From: Trileptium ribeirensis
Lineage: Eukaryota > Nematoda > Enoplea > Enoplida > Thoracostomopsidae
Reading direction: 5' to 3'
NCBI GenBank assembly: GCA_030248225.1
Contig: JASANE010019529.1
Span: forward strand, 1-64,000
Length of the DNA: 64,000 bases
Shown: piece by piece, positions 37,731 through 47,770 of the stretch
Layout: each line of letters begins with the position of its first letter
How positions within the stretch are numbered: the first letter of the stretch is position 1
Translations under genes and position numbers: made by a program
The notes under the pieces: model-generated
Databases searched by the model: none
Told to the model about the DNA's origin: nothing
What the model saw: only the letters and a program-made list of their open reading frames with translations

Positions 37731-37926
37731 CAGTACTCGCCAAAAATGACCGTCGCATTTCGAGCGAGCGAGTTCGAGCGAGTCGCGAGCGAGTCTCAAG
37801 CGAGTCGCGAGCGAGTGGCTCGCTCGAGATTTCGCAACTATTTAAATTAATAGAAAATTCTATTTTTAGAACAAATTTATTTCGAGCGAGTCGCGAGCGA
37901 GCGACAGTCATTTTTGGCGGGTACTG
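37731..37926. mobile_element. Mariner-like MITE with GAGCGAGTC subrepeats (196 bp)
   Basis: The terminal inverted repeat CAGTACTCGCCAAAAATGAC matches GTCATTTTTGGCGGGTACTG at the other end with one mismatch. TA flanks it at 37729-37730 and 37927-37928. Inside, GAGCGAGTCGCGAGCGAG-type words are repeated and partly mirrored, so the element folds into a long hairpin. It lies in intron 5. Confidence 0.7.
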
Positions 37927-38684
37927 TACTTGGTACGCTGTCCGTTGTTTTCGCTGAGTTTAATGTCGATGAAGTTTTATGATTTTCAGAGGGTTCAGGG
38001 TTCAAGAGGTTTTAGTGTGGTACGCATCAGACACAGCTTGTTCAGGTTATTAAACAAAATAATAACTTAAAAAATGAAACCACCTTCGCTCCGTTTCACC
38101 TCGCTTATGATATACTAGTTTAGCATGTGCTGAACATGGTCGCAATTCTTGTGTATGTGCATTATTACATTTCTTGGACTTCGATGGTGGAATGGTACGA
38201 GTGAGTTTTCTCACGAAACACAGAGTGTTGGAGTTTGTGTGAAAACAGTTCGTGTTGTCAATTTTTGGTAGATTTTTTTTGCAGCAAGGATGTTAGTAGG
38301 GAAACATTTTATTAATTTAAGTTGTGTGTATCGACGCAATACTTCTGTAAAAAATGTTTGCTTTCGTGAATGGGTATTTTTAATCTGACATTACTTTTAA
38401 TCTGACGTTATTACATCATTATTGACAAATCACCTTAAACGTAATCTGGCTTGCAGTGTAGCGAAATTTCGTACAGTTTCGCTGATTAAACTATGGAAAA
38501 ATAACGAAGCTTAATTTTTGACTATTTGGTAGCTGATCATACTTCGCATGATGTGCATGGACTGAAAACAAGTTATTGTAAACTGTACAAATAATAATGT
38601 GGTTCGTATTGTTGCCACTCCTAATACAATAATATACAGATTAGTTGTAATAGTGTTTAGTAGATGTTTTTATCTTAATTCTAG

Positions 38685-39270
38685 ACCTCGATACAGTCCA
38701 GAGTCAGCGACTGTTGCGACGGCAGCCGACCCTGAACTTGAGGAAATCCGCGAAATTCCAGACGATATTGAAGAAGAACAGCAGCTAAGTCAACCTCACG
38801 CTCAACAAATAAACCCGGTGTCTTTAACAGCAGCGGAACCTGAGCCTTCAAACTCAGGGGCTTGTACCGAACTCCGGCACACTAATGATTATCGGAGTCA
38901 AGAAACCGTGGAATTCGATTCCGCAGCTAAGCTCTACGCATCTCGGCAACAAAATGGTGAAGGTCATATTGGGGCAGAGGAAATGCCGGGGCTTGAGGAT
39001 CATCATAGAATGAAAACAGAAAATGAAGAAAAAATAGCGCCTGCTTCTGTTGTGGTATCTGCTGGGGCTGAGCATGATAAGCCTGAGCCGGTAACGGAAA
39101 GCAATGTTGCGGAAATGCATTATCAGCAGAGACAAAGCGCATCTGTTCCGCATGAGTCAAAAATGGCTTCGGACGAGTCGGCACATCACCGAAGGTCGCC
39201 GTCACCTAGTCCGCCGGATACTCCGATTGCTGGTGCTGAAGGCGACGCAGAAAAACCCGGGGGAGGTTAG
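38685..39270 (+). CDS. Exon 6 (last coding exon) of the six-exon gene
   Basis: The exon follows TTAATTCTAG and reads one base plus 195 codons to TAG at 39268-39270. It holds an acidic block (ELEEIREIPDDIEEEQQ), a middle region rich in Glu, Ala, Gln and His, and a C-terminal stretch RRSPSPSPPDTP of the kind targeted by proline-directed kinases. An AATAAA lies at 39325-39330. The stop overlaps a possible donor (G|GTTAGA at 39265), so longer isoforms reaching 42450 cannot be excluded. Confidence 0.7.
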
Positions 39271-39324
39271 AGAGTTATGCTAGTAGCGTATATATTAAAC
39301 GGTGTTACATAAATTATATTGAAG

Positions 39325-39330
39325 AATAAA
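39325..39330 (+). terminator. Polyadenylation signal of the six-exon gene
   Basis: AATAAA stands 55 bases after the exon 6 stop codon, followed by a T-rich stretch. This is a normal position for cleavage and polyadenylation in a short 3' untranslated region. Confidence 0.5.
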
Positions 39331-39829
39331 TTAATTTTTTAAATTATATTTATCTAGTCCTAACTTTGAGGACTGTTGTGATACTTATTCAAACACGAGT
39401 TATGTAGGTTTTTTATTTTTTAAGCACTCAACTTTTAGTGAATAATTGGTGTCATGTTTTGCAAGCTATAATGTTTTACATGTTTGTCTACACTGTTTTG
39501 TTTGAAAAAATATACTTACATAGTAAAAAATTAGCTGCTTATTAGTAAGATCAAGCTTACTAGTCGTTTTCACAGCAGCTGCATAAACGACAATATAGTG
39601 GTACATATATTAAAAGCGCTGCTGCTTGGAAAATAAAACCATACGTGTTTGGTAATATTTTCTGAAAGGATAAGGGTGGTGCTAGATTGATTCTTGAAAA
39701 GAGTGCCGAATTATTTGCAAAAGACGAAAATCAAATTAGCATTGCTATTTTGGTACCAAAATTATATTAGAGTTAATGAATTTTGCTTATTATTTTATGT
39801 GAGTTTCACACAATAATTTATACTCAGCG

Positions 39830-40198
39830 AGTGAAGCCAGCGGAGTATCCTCGATGAACTGAGTTTGTTTGGTGGTCTCCATTTTTCGATGCGAAGCCTA
39901 TGTAGCAAGATGTTGGTTGCGAAAGACTTGTACCCGTGCGTCTAGATTTGGGCAAAGAACCCTTATAAATCAGTTTTTTGCCATTTTGACCCGGAAGATG
40001 GGGTCGGAGCTGCCCGCGTTCAAATAAACGGCACATCGTCGTCACTGTTTTGTCGAACAAAAAAATTTGTCCAAATCCGTCCGTCCAAACATGACTTATG
40101 AATGACAGCGACAAATAAAATAAGTTTTCACGATTTTGCCCCTAGCGCGCTCAGTGGAAACTCCTCTCACGTCGCTCGCTCCTTTTCTATAATAGCTT
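39830..40198 (-). repeat. Dispersed repeat downstream of exon 6 (inverted partner of 37051-37400)
   Basis: On the minus strand it carries the words listed for the partner copy. Part of it, CCATTTTTCGATGCGAAGCC near 39881, recurs at about 49368 (CCACTTTTCGATGCGAAGCA), so at least three copies exist in the window. Confidence 0.7.
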
Positions 40199-40204
40199 AA
40201 TGTA

Positions 40205-41530
40205 ATCAGAACGTAGTGTAACGTAGTGGAGAATGTGTGTTGCAGGGGTGAAAGCTATTAAATTCCGTCTGCGTGTGTGTGATCGGCCATAACTCGGAAC
40301 GACTTAACCGATTTTCATGATCTTGTGCTCATTAGAACCGGCATAGTTGATTTATTTTATTTTTGATTTGGGTTCCTGGTTCCGGGGTCAGGGGTAAAAT
40401 GAGGGTTTTTACTCTATTTTAGCACCCTTCGCGGAAGCAAGGTTGTTTTTATCTTAACTTTCGATTTTTTCTCTGGCTGATTTTATTTCATAGTAAAATG
40501 ATAAATACCTACTTACTCCACCTTTTTGTTTTTCGATTACGGCTCCGGTTCTGGAGTTATGGTGTTATGAGCTATGGCACTTTCGTCGTTCCTCGACCCA
40601 AAATTCGAAAATTTGTTCTGACGTTCTAGGCAGCTTAAAAGTGTAACTGGGAGATTTTCGGGCATGGGAAACTTATTGCTGGTGTTGGTTTTGATCTGCG
40701 ACTCATTGTTCCATAGGTACGGGTGTATGGCACCCCAAAGGTTCGGAGTCAGATGACAAAATGAGGGTTTTACCTCATTTTAGTACTCAGAACCAAGGTG
40801 ATTTTTATCTTAACTTTAGAATTTTTTCTCTTGCTGGTTTTATTTTATAGTAAAATGATCAATTCCGACGCCTCTTTTTTGGATTTCGATTAAGGCTCCG
40901 GTTCATGGAGTTTGAGGAATTGCACCCTCGTGGTTCCTCGACCTAAAATTGGAAAATTTTTATTCTGACGCCGTGGGGTGCTGAAAAGTTTTGCTTGTGG
41001 GTTTTCGGGCATGGGGAACTCATTGCTAGTCGGTTTTGCTCTGCGACCCATTGTTTCATAAGAACGGTGTTATGAAGCCCCATGGTTCTGGGTTATAGGG
41101 TTTGAGGTATGACGCCCTCGTGGTTCCTCGACTCAAAATTATAAAATTTGTTCTGACGTTCTGGGTGACTGAAAAGTTTTACTTGTGGGTTTTCGGGCAT
41201 AGAAAATCATTGCCGGGGTTGATTTTGCTCTGCGACCCATGGTTTTATGGGTACGAGGGTATGGCGCCCCTATGGTTCATCGACTCAAAATTCCTAATTC
41301 TGTTGTATTCCTTTTTGCTAATACCTTGCACTTGAGGGGTTTTCGTGCGTGAAAAACTTATTGCCAGCGTTAGTTTTGTTCTAACTTGTGCGGTATTGTT
41401 TAATATCCACATGTAGCATATCGACTTATGCTATCCAAAGCTGATAGGCTGTGCACTCGAAAGGCGTAGGTGTACCTATTCTTATCTACGTTCTGCAATC
41501 TCGATAGAGTTATTAGTTTTTATTGACGCG
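40205..41530. repeat. Long dispersed repeat family, copy 3 (downstream of the gene)
   Basis: This is the longest copy. It starts AGAACGTAGTGTAACGTAGT and contains at least three internal units with GGTTTTATTTCATAGTAAAA-like and CTCGTGGTTCCTCGAC-like words, and ends with the same TATCGACTTATGCTATC region seen in copy 1 near 19010. Confidence 0.75.
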
Positions 41531-44500
41531 GAGATTACTAAAGGCCAAAGGAAATCTGAGGAACTGCGACGGACCTAATTCTCTTAGTTTTCATCTTTAG
41601 CCAACTGCAGCTACTTTATATGTAAGTAGAAGAGCTTACTGTAATTTTTTGATTACTGGAATCTGAGGAGTTTCGGAGATTTCGCAGAAATTGTAATGGG
41701 ATAATTGTCTGATTCTTCAATGTCAGCCAGCTGGAGCTATTAGTGCATTAACTTTACTGTTACCAGCTTTGTACGAAAGTATTATTTATTATAACGGGAC
41801 AACTAATGAGGTGAATAAAACCGTGAGAGGAATTTGCGATTTAACGTAAATATCGTGTTGGTGAAATTTCCGTGCGTATTCCCAACATTATTTATTATAT
41901 ATAATCGAAAATTAAACTAGATTTAATTATATTTCTGCGGACAAAGACGATTATCGTGAATTTTAGCTAGATTTTTGCAAGAAAGAAATTTAGATTTCTT
42001 TGTGTCATACACACCAACTAACTCTTTTGAATATTGCTGTTTAAACGTGATAATTGATTCTCCACGATATTCGTGTCGAAGACAAATTATGGTGTTTTAT
42101 ACTTTAAGATGGAAAAGTGAGCCCTGAAATCGTTTAAATTGTACCTTACATAAAAATTTTCCTAGTCAAAGTAAAATAATTAAAGACTCAAAACATATTT
42201 TGGTTGGATCGATCATCATTAAAGGTCAGCGACTGGGCTTGAGGCGCTATACCCAATATCGGACCGTAGCTATCATGCTACATATTATAGAACACGTCGC
42301 CGAATTCTGATTCTCTACAACTGATTAAAAATTTCTGTTTGTACAATCTGTTACGCCAGTTTGCAGTTTCGTGCTTCTGTTAATTACATATGTAACTTCA
42401 TTGAAGTGTCACGTATCTGTTAATCGGTTAGTATTATTTTTTGTTTTAGTGAAATCGCATACCTGTATTTTTCCGAAGCTGTCGTTCAAGAACTGGGATC
42501 CGAGAGGTATGATAACTTATTTTATATTTGGGTATTGCATGCTTAGCTTAGCCTTTCATTTTTACGATCATAGTTTATTGTGGCAGGGCCCATTAGGTTT
42601 TTTTGCAAAAAATGTTGTACATAGGTTGTTTGTTTCGTGACGGCGCGTTTGACTGAATGTCGCTAAAGTATTTTTAAAAGCTATCGTGATTTGATTTCAT
42701 TATTGCCGTATCATTATGATACAGCACACTAACTGAACACAAGTAATATAATGAATTTTGATATCTCTAACATTACTACGTATTTTCTGGAATTTCTGGG
42801 CAGAAAATTGGTTAAAATTTTTAAAATGTAACTTCTTCTGTCTTGTTAGATGTTTGTATATATATATATCCAGATTTTATTGGTTATTGATGCATTCCTG
42901 TGACTGCTCGATGTGGGCTTGTTCATGGTTTTAATAGCAAAAAAATTATAAAGATTATATAAAAATGTATTATAGTCATATGTGTACATTATAGTATCAT
43001 AACATTGTGTTTATAATTATAATAGCAATATAGTTATTATGGTGTAGTGTATCTATGTAAGAATTTGTGGCCTGCGGCTTTATACATAAGGTATTAATAC
43101 CAATGTTAGCAAACTGTGAAATATTTCGGAATCGGAACGGGACCAGTGAAGGTGTCGTGTTTTACTTGGGTCTTCAATACCGACACCCCTCGCTAAATAA
43201 GGTTTTTTCTTTAACTCCGCTATTCAATTAACTCACTAACGCCACAGAGTGAATGTGAACCTGGGCCATTCAAAGTGGTCCTAACCGGCAAAGATACGGA
43301 CCGGTCTGGATCGCGCCGGCCAGGCCGCGTTATCGCGTCTCTTGTACCGTAACACAAGCGAACGTGGCAAAGTCGGCGACATGCTACAAACTGTCCCTTT
43401 CTGGTGTCATTAGCTTCGTGTAAGATTATCATAAATATCATTGTTGTGCTAAATACTATGTCGGTGGAAGCATTGGCGCGTGTATTTCTATTATTATTAT
43501 TATTGTTTTATGGTGGGTGATAGTACAACAAAGGGTGTAGTATCTACGGCGTTGTTGACGGTATATATTGGTATTATTTATTCTTTATGCTACATCCTAG
43601 CGAACAGCTTTCTCCTTGCTCTTGTAGCTGACGCTCTTGGGTGTCGTTGGTGATGGGCTCGTCATTGGATACATTGATCACACGCAATATTGCGTCAGTA
43701 AACTATAGCGCCACACAGCTTTCTAATAATACGTTTATTAGGTATTACTAGTAAAACGAATAAAATGTGTCATCAAACCCAGCTTGTGCATGATATTAGC
43801 TTATTCGTGTTAGCTAAAGCTTGATACATTACACGATATAGCTAGCAAACATGAAACGCGTGACGACGACTACGAAAGCTGTACTACACATTGTTTTTAT
43901 ATTTACGATTGTTAGGCTCTCGTGTAAGCGTCTATTTCAAGTCAATGCTTATTATTTAGTTTTGCCATGTTTGTACGATTTCTGAAGTTTTCGTCGGTCG
44001 AGTACACGACGTGATTTAGGCTGTTTTTGTTTAGGCGTTCGATGTTTGAAAGCTTTTTGTTATATTATTTTGAATTGTGTTTAAATGTTTCGTTTGCTTT
44101 TTATTATGCAACTAAGCAATGAATGTTATAGCGATTGTTGTTGGGATTTGGTTCCTGGGTTTCTGTGTTGCTGCTATGTAATCGAGTTTGTTTAAACTAC
44201 GGCTTCACTGTACTTGTGCTTACTCTTGTGGCGAGGAATCGGCACTCCAGGAAATTTTTGGGTTGGCGCAGGGGCACCCACGCTTTGTGGGGCCTACTAA
44301 ATAGATAGGTTTGACGGTTAGGAGGTGAAAAAATTCACCAAGTACCTTGAACACGTGAGGACGCCTGTAAAGTTGTCTCTCTGAACCACCAGGCTGTTAT
44401 ACCTGAGCAAAAATTTGCGGTACGGACTACTCCCAGGTTTTGCAATAAGCAAATATGTATATTTAAAGTGGATAAGGATAAGGAATAAACGGCAATACTT

Positions 44501-44590
44501 GATTAAACTGTCATCTTGAATCAAAAAATCGATGGATTATTTATGGATCGTTAGTAATATGGATCCATCAGTGGTACTGAAGACAAATGA
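41531..44590. other. Intergenic stretch, no supported gene
   Basis: Apart from the uncertain cassette exon at 42450, I see no coding signal. A GC-rich, CpG-rich island of about 200 bp lies at 43230-43420 (for example CTGGATCGCGCCGGCCAGGC). It has no convincing frame on either strand and could be a promoter or an old repeat. A short TA microsatellite occurs at about 42856-42868. Confidence 0.4.
42450..42506 (+). CDS. Possible downstream cassette exon
   Basis: A T-rich tract ending TTTTAG is followed by 57 open bases and a GTATGA donor. Joined in phase 1 to the alternative donor at the end of exon 6, it would read VKSHTCIFPKLSFKNWDPR and leave in phase 1. Chance matches of this size are common in AT-rich DNA, and I found no further exon after it, so this is weak. 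Confidence 0.15.
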
Positions 44591-44716
44591 AGGACCGCGC
44601 GGCAGAACCAAATTTTTACTGAAAGCAAAGTCCAGCGTCGCGTAACCCAGGCTTAAACATATTAATCGAGCAGGCAGTAATGACATTTTCGGGCGACGTA
44701 TTCCAGTATTTGACAA

Positions 44717-45288
44717 CTAGCCTAAGCTATAAAGACCCACGTTAGATTTGGAAGCTTTGCGAGGTTTTAAGCGAATGGTTACGGCAAACGTATTCTCATA
44801 AAATATTTTCCATTGGCACATCCAAGTAATAGTAAAATCAGCCCGATTTCGACGCACTAGAAGGCTTAGTAGCCCCAGGAAACTAAGACACTCTTCGTAA
44901 AGCTGGCTTTCCGGTACCAATTTGATAACGCGACGCTGTATTTTCTCCAGTAAAGCAATATTTGACATCGTGTATAGTACTAAACACACAAACAGTATTC
45001 TAATCTCGGTATAATTAGTGCTTTGTATAAAAACATCCAAACGTCTACTTTCAGACTAATAAATGACTGTCTTATAATGTGAAGCAATTAGCTACATGCA
45101 CCGAATAAATGATCGCAATGAATGGAAACTGCGAATTTTCAGTAAAACGAGTTCCGAAATCATTAACAGGCTCAGTATGTGATGAAAAGATGGATTCACC
45201 TTCAAAATAGTAAACTCCTCTGATATTTGCATAACCAAAATGTAACACTCGAAATTTTTGATATTATACTGCATATCCCATTTACGCG
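44717..45288 (-). pseudogene. LINE reverse transcriptase, 3' part
   Basis: The minus strand encodes WDMQYNIKNFECYILV just inside the MULE insertion point, then degraded sequence, then IALLEKIQRRVIKLVPESQL and a Leu-rich tail. These are C-terminal landmarks of CR1/L2-type reverse transcriptases. A frameshift near 45100 separates the two parts. Confidence 0.75.
45279..45288. repeat. Target-site duplication, left of MULE
   Basis: CATTTACGCG is repeated exactly at 46603-46612. Because the element may begin with G, the true duplication is 9 or 10 bp. Confidence 0.85.
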
Positions 45289-45292
45289 GATC

Positions 45293-45563
45293 CCGGACAA
45301 TTCGTAGCAGGACAGCTCGTAGTCGGACACTTCGTAGCCGTACAATTCGTAGCGCGGACAACTCGTAGCGGGGACAATTCGTAGCGCGGACAACTCGTAT
45401 CGCGGACAATTCGTAGCGCGGACAATTCGTAGCGCGGACAATTCGTAGCGCGGACAATTCGTAGCGCGGACAACTCGTAGCGGGGACAATTCGTAGCGGG
45501 GACAATTCGTAGCGCGGACAACTCGTAGCGCGGACAACTTTCTAGCGGGGACAATTCGTAGCG
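45293..45563. repeat. 16-bp minisatellite, left MULE arm (about 17 copies)
   Basis: The unit GCGGACAATTCGTAGC varies mainly at AATT/AACT and GCGG/GGGG. Because 16 is not a multiple of three, all three minus-strand frames stay open and give repeated ELSALRIV/RATNCPRY peptides. These frames are not genes. Confidence 0.93.
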
Positions 45564-45628
45564 GTATATATGAAAATATATAACGGTATATCGAGCAGGA
45601 TTCCGTGCCTCAGAAATCACCTACATAA

Positions 45629-46092
45629 TTACGACATTGAAAACAATATATATTCAAAAAAATTAGACGCACAACAAAAAGGGTTAGTAACAGCAGTAAG
45701 TACTAACACAAACATATTTTCATCAAGCCGTTGATACTTGGAGCGCTTAGCTGGTGGCTGGTCTCCGACTTGAAGTCGTAAAATTTTCTCAGCGCTACCG
45801 CGTTGTTCGTTTTTTAAAACATCCAAAAATCGCCATATCGAGGCATGGTGCGCCGAAATAGCGGATGCGAATTTACGATGCCAAGCTTCGACGCTGTTAT
45901 TTGTCCGTGGCAGATCGTTTACAATACGATCATGGCAGTTCCACAGTTCCTTTGGGAAAAGTGCAGCGCGAGCCTGGCTTCCAACATTTCGACCAATAAA
46001 CCATCCGCAGAGTTTTTCTCCTTAGTATAGACATGACCTTCATGCACTAACTTACGTTTGCCGCGTAGAGACGTTAAAAAAACTGTTGCCAT
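45629..46092 (-). pseudogene. Miniature MULE transposase: FLYWCH start joined to C-terminal tail
   Basis: On the minus strand an ATG at 46092 starts MATVFLTSLRGKRKLVHEG and continues HVYTKEKNSADG, the first half of a FLYWCH zinc finger as found at the N-terminus of animal MULE proteins. It then meets, in another frame, WFIGRNVGSQARAALFPKEL and the hallmark NNSVEAWHRKF, SIWRFLDVLKNEQR and GDQPPAKRSKYQRLDE, all from the C-terminal end of the family. The whole catalytic core is missing. The junction lies near 46012-46025. The last codons (NMFVLVL) run into the left arm. Confidence 0.85.
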
Positions 46093-46365
46093 AATTAGTC
46101 AATGATTTGATAAAATAACAGACATAAACACGCTTATTTAGCGAAGTAAAGGAACAGATAGCGTGGGAAAGATCAGTATTAAACTGCTAATTCTACGTGA
46201 GACGTAGTTATGTTTGTGTTAGTACTTACTGCTGTTACTAACCCTTTTTGTTGTGCGTCTAATTTTTTTGTATATATATTGTTTTCAATGTCGTAATTAT
46301 GTAGGTGATTTCTGAGGCACGGAATCCTGTTCGATATACCGTTATATATTTTCATATATACCGCT

Positions 46366-46600
46366 ACGAATTGTCCCCGCTACGAGTTGTCCGCGCTACG
46401 AGTTGTCCGCGCTGCGAATTGTCCCCGCTACGAGTTGTCCGCGCTACGAATTTTCCCGCTACGAATTGTCCCCGCTACGAGTTGTCCGCGCTACGAATTG
46501 TCCGGCTACGAATTGTCCCCGCTACGAGTTGTCCGCGCTACGAATTGTCCGGCTACGAAGTGTCCGACTACGAGCTGTCCTGCTACGAATTGTCCGGTTC
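46366..46600. repeat. 16-bp minisatellite, right MULE arm (about 14-15 copies)
   Basis: This is the inverted version of the left array (GCTACGAATTGTCCCCGCTA). Copy number and order of variants differ from the left arm, while the outermost units (AGGACAGCTCGTAGTCGGAC and its mirror) match. Confidence 0.93.
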
Positions 46601-46602
46601 CG

Positions 46603-46612
46603 CATTTACGCG
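46603..46612. repeat. Target-site duplication, right of MULE
   Basis: This is the exact copy of CATTTACGCG at 45279-45288. Removing the element and one copy restores LINE coding continuity from RWARK to WDMQYN. Confidence 0.85.
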
Positions 46613-47330
46613 CCCAACGTTCTGGTATATATAAATCTAACTTCATCGCGTCTGTGTCGAAATAGCTATACTTTTGATATGTTCGCATGGCAAATTTTAG
46701 TATCGTAATCAAATTTTGATGGCTTTCTCAATACGCATCTATCGATAAAACATAAAATAGAACTCATACGGTATCTTGCGGTAAGCTGTTTTTTTACAGA
46801 AATCCAAATTAACGATTGCTAATGTCGTAAGCTTTCAATTTAGAAGCCTGCGATGTGCACCTTTATCAAAAGCTTTTATAAAATCTAGGTATATCGTGCC
46901 AACTGCGTCATCATCCACATTGAGTACTTTTGAAAGAAAATCAACATATTCTAACAACTGCTGTTCTGCTTATCTTTTCTAACGAAAACCTAATTTGGAG
47001 TTAGAGAGAAGAAATTTAGTAGTTATGTAGTTCATCAAATTTCTCTAATGCGCTCAGGAATTTTTGACACGGAAGATGTTAGGCTATTCTACAGTTATCA
47101 GCTGGTACTTTACTACCACATTTGTAAATAATTGATAGAACGTTTCCAGTTAACGAGTCCCTCGGAATAATGCCAGGCGCAAGGGAAACATTAAACTAAT
47201 GTGTTAAAGGGGCTGCTAGAATTGAGACACGGTTATGAACAAAATTATTACAAACATCCGGGCTGGATGTAGCTGTGATTCTAGCTGCTAATAAGTTCTT
47301 GACTACTTCGTGGGGAGTAGTACTGAAGTA
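46603..47330 (-). pseudogene. LINE reverse transcriptase, 5' part (fingers and palm)
   Basis: Reading the minus strand from 47330 downward gives the blocks before motif A, motif A itself (YLDFIKAFDK), and the connection to RWARK at the MULE border. The catalytic FADD of motif C is altered to FAMR. At least two in-frame stops are present, so this copy is inactive. Confidence 0.75.
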
Positions 47331-47629
47331 TGTTGTAACTAACACAACAACTAGGGTCATTATTACATTTCACTTAGCTCATATATATAACAATACAGTA
47401 ACGGTAGATGAAAGAATAGAAGCGTGCAGGTTGCGGAGATTGATAGAAGTTGAATACGTAAATAGTCTTGTCTGTACGACATGTCTTCTAAAATGATGAA
47501 GGTAAGCTGTCCCATTCCTCCTGCTGCAACACATGTAAAAGCGGCAAATATCCCAAACACCATAGAATCGATTACACTGAGGAAAACTGCGATGTCACAG
47601 ATAACGTAAAAACGCATAGTATAATCAGA

Positions 47630-47770
47630 AGCGTAGCCAGAAAGTGCAAACTGGGAGGGGGCACCAAGGTTTTCTGAAGGGGCATAAGTTAGCTGTAAAT
47701 TCGAAGTTGGGCGGGGGCACCGAGCCAAACTGGGGCCACCGGCCCCCCGTGGCCCTCTTGGTGACGTCCA
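47630..47770. repeat. GGGGGCACC-rich dispersed repeat fragment
   Basis: GGGAGGGGGCACCAAGG and GGGCGGGGGCACCGAGCC occur 65 bp apart, preceded by GAAGCGTAGCC. A GGGGCGTAGCC-type start also occurs near 61414. These look like remnants of one repeat family. Confidence 0.35.

Larger units (their letters stand above)
45289..46602. mobile_element. MULE (Mutator-like) element with minisatellite terminal inverted repeats
   Basis: The 1.3-kb element has inverted arms 45289-45716 and 46209-46602. Each arm has an outer array of a 16-bp unit (GCGGACAATTCGTAGC) and an inner non-repetitive part of about 150 bp that is almost identical between arms. CATTTACGCG flanks it on both sides (45279-45288 and 46603-46612), matching the 9-10 bp duplications made by MULEs. 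Between the arms are remnants of a MULE transposase on the minus strand. It is inserted in the LINE reading frame, so it is younger than the LINE. Confidence 0.88.
44600..47330 (-). mobile_element. Dead CR1/L2-like LINE (reverse transcriptase part), interrupted by a MULE
   Basis: Minus-strand pieces follow the usual order of a non-LTR retrotransposon. Near 47290-47120 are the N-terminal RT blocks (ITPHEVVKNLLAA, SSPDVCNNF, SLAPGIIPRDSLTGN, ADNCR). Near 46900 is RT motif A (YLDFIKAFDK), followed by HRRLL. Near 46700 is a decayed motif C (KFAMRTYQ where KFADDTK is expected). Then RWARK reads on as WDMQYNIKNFECYI across the MULE insertion. At 45020-44880 is LLEKIQRRVIKLVPESQLYE, then RNHSLK, and near 44700 RLVVKYWN, both typical of the C-terminus. 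Stops and frameshifts are frequent, and the GVPQGS motif B region appears missing. Confidence 0.8.

Noticed and set aside
39824..40114. 96-codon minus-strand frame after the six-exon gene
   Set aside because: It lies entirely in a dispersed repeat also present at 37051 and 49335, without conserved frame between copies.
38685..42506. Assigning the six-exon gene to the reticulon family because of its acidic N-terminal-like composition
   Set aside because: No reticulon homology domain exon was found downstream in the window, and composition alone does not support a family name.
45092..45620. Open frames of over 100 codons with repeated ELSALRIV/RATNCPRY peptides (mirrored at 46305-46708)
   Set aside because: They are translations of the 16-bp minisatellite in all three frames. 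The unit is not a multiple of three, so the openness is due to the lack of stops in the unit and not to coding.
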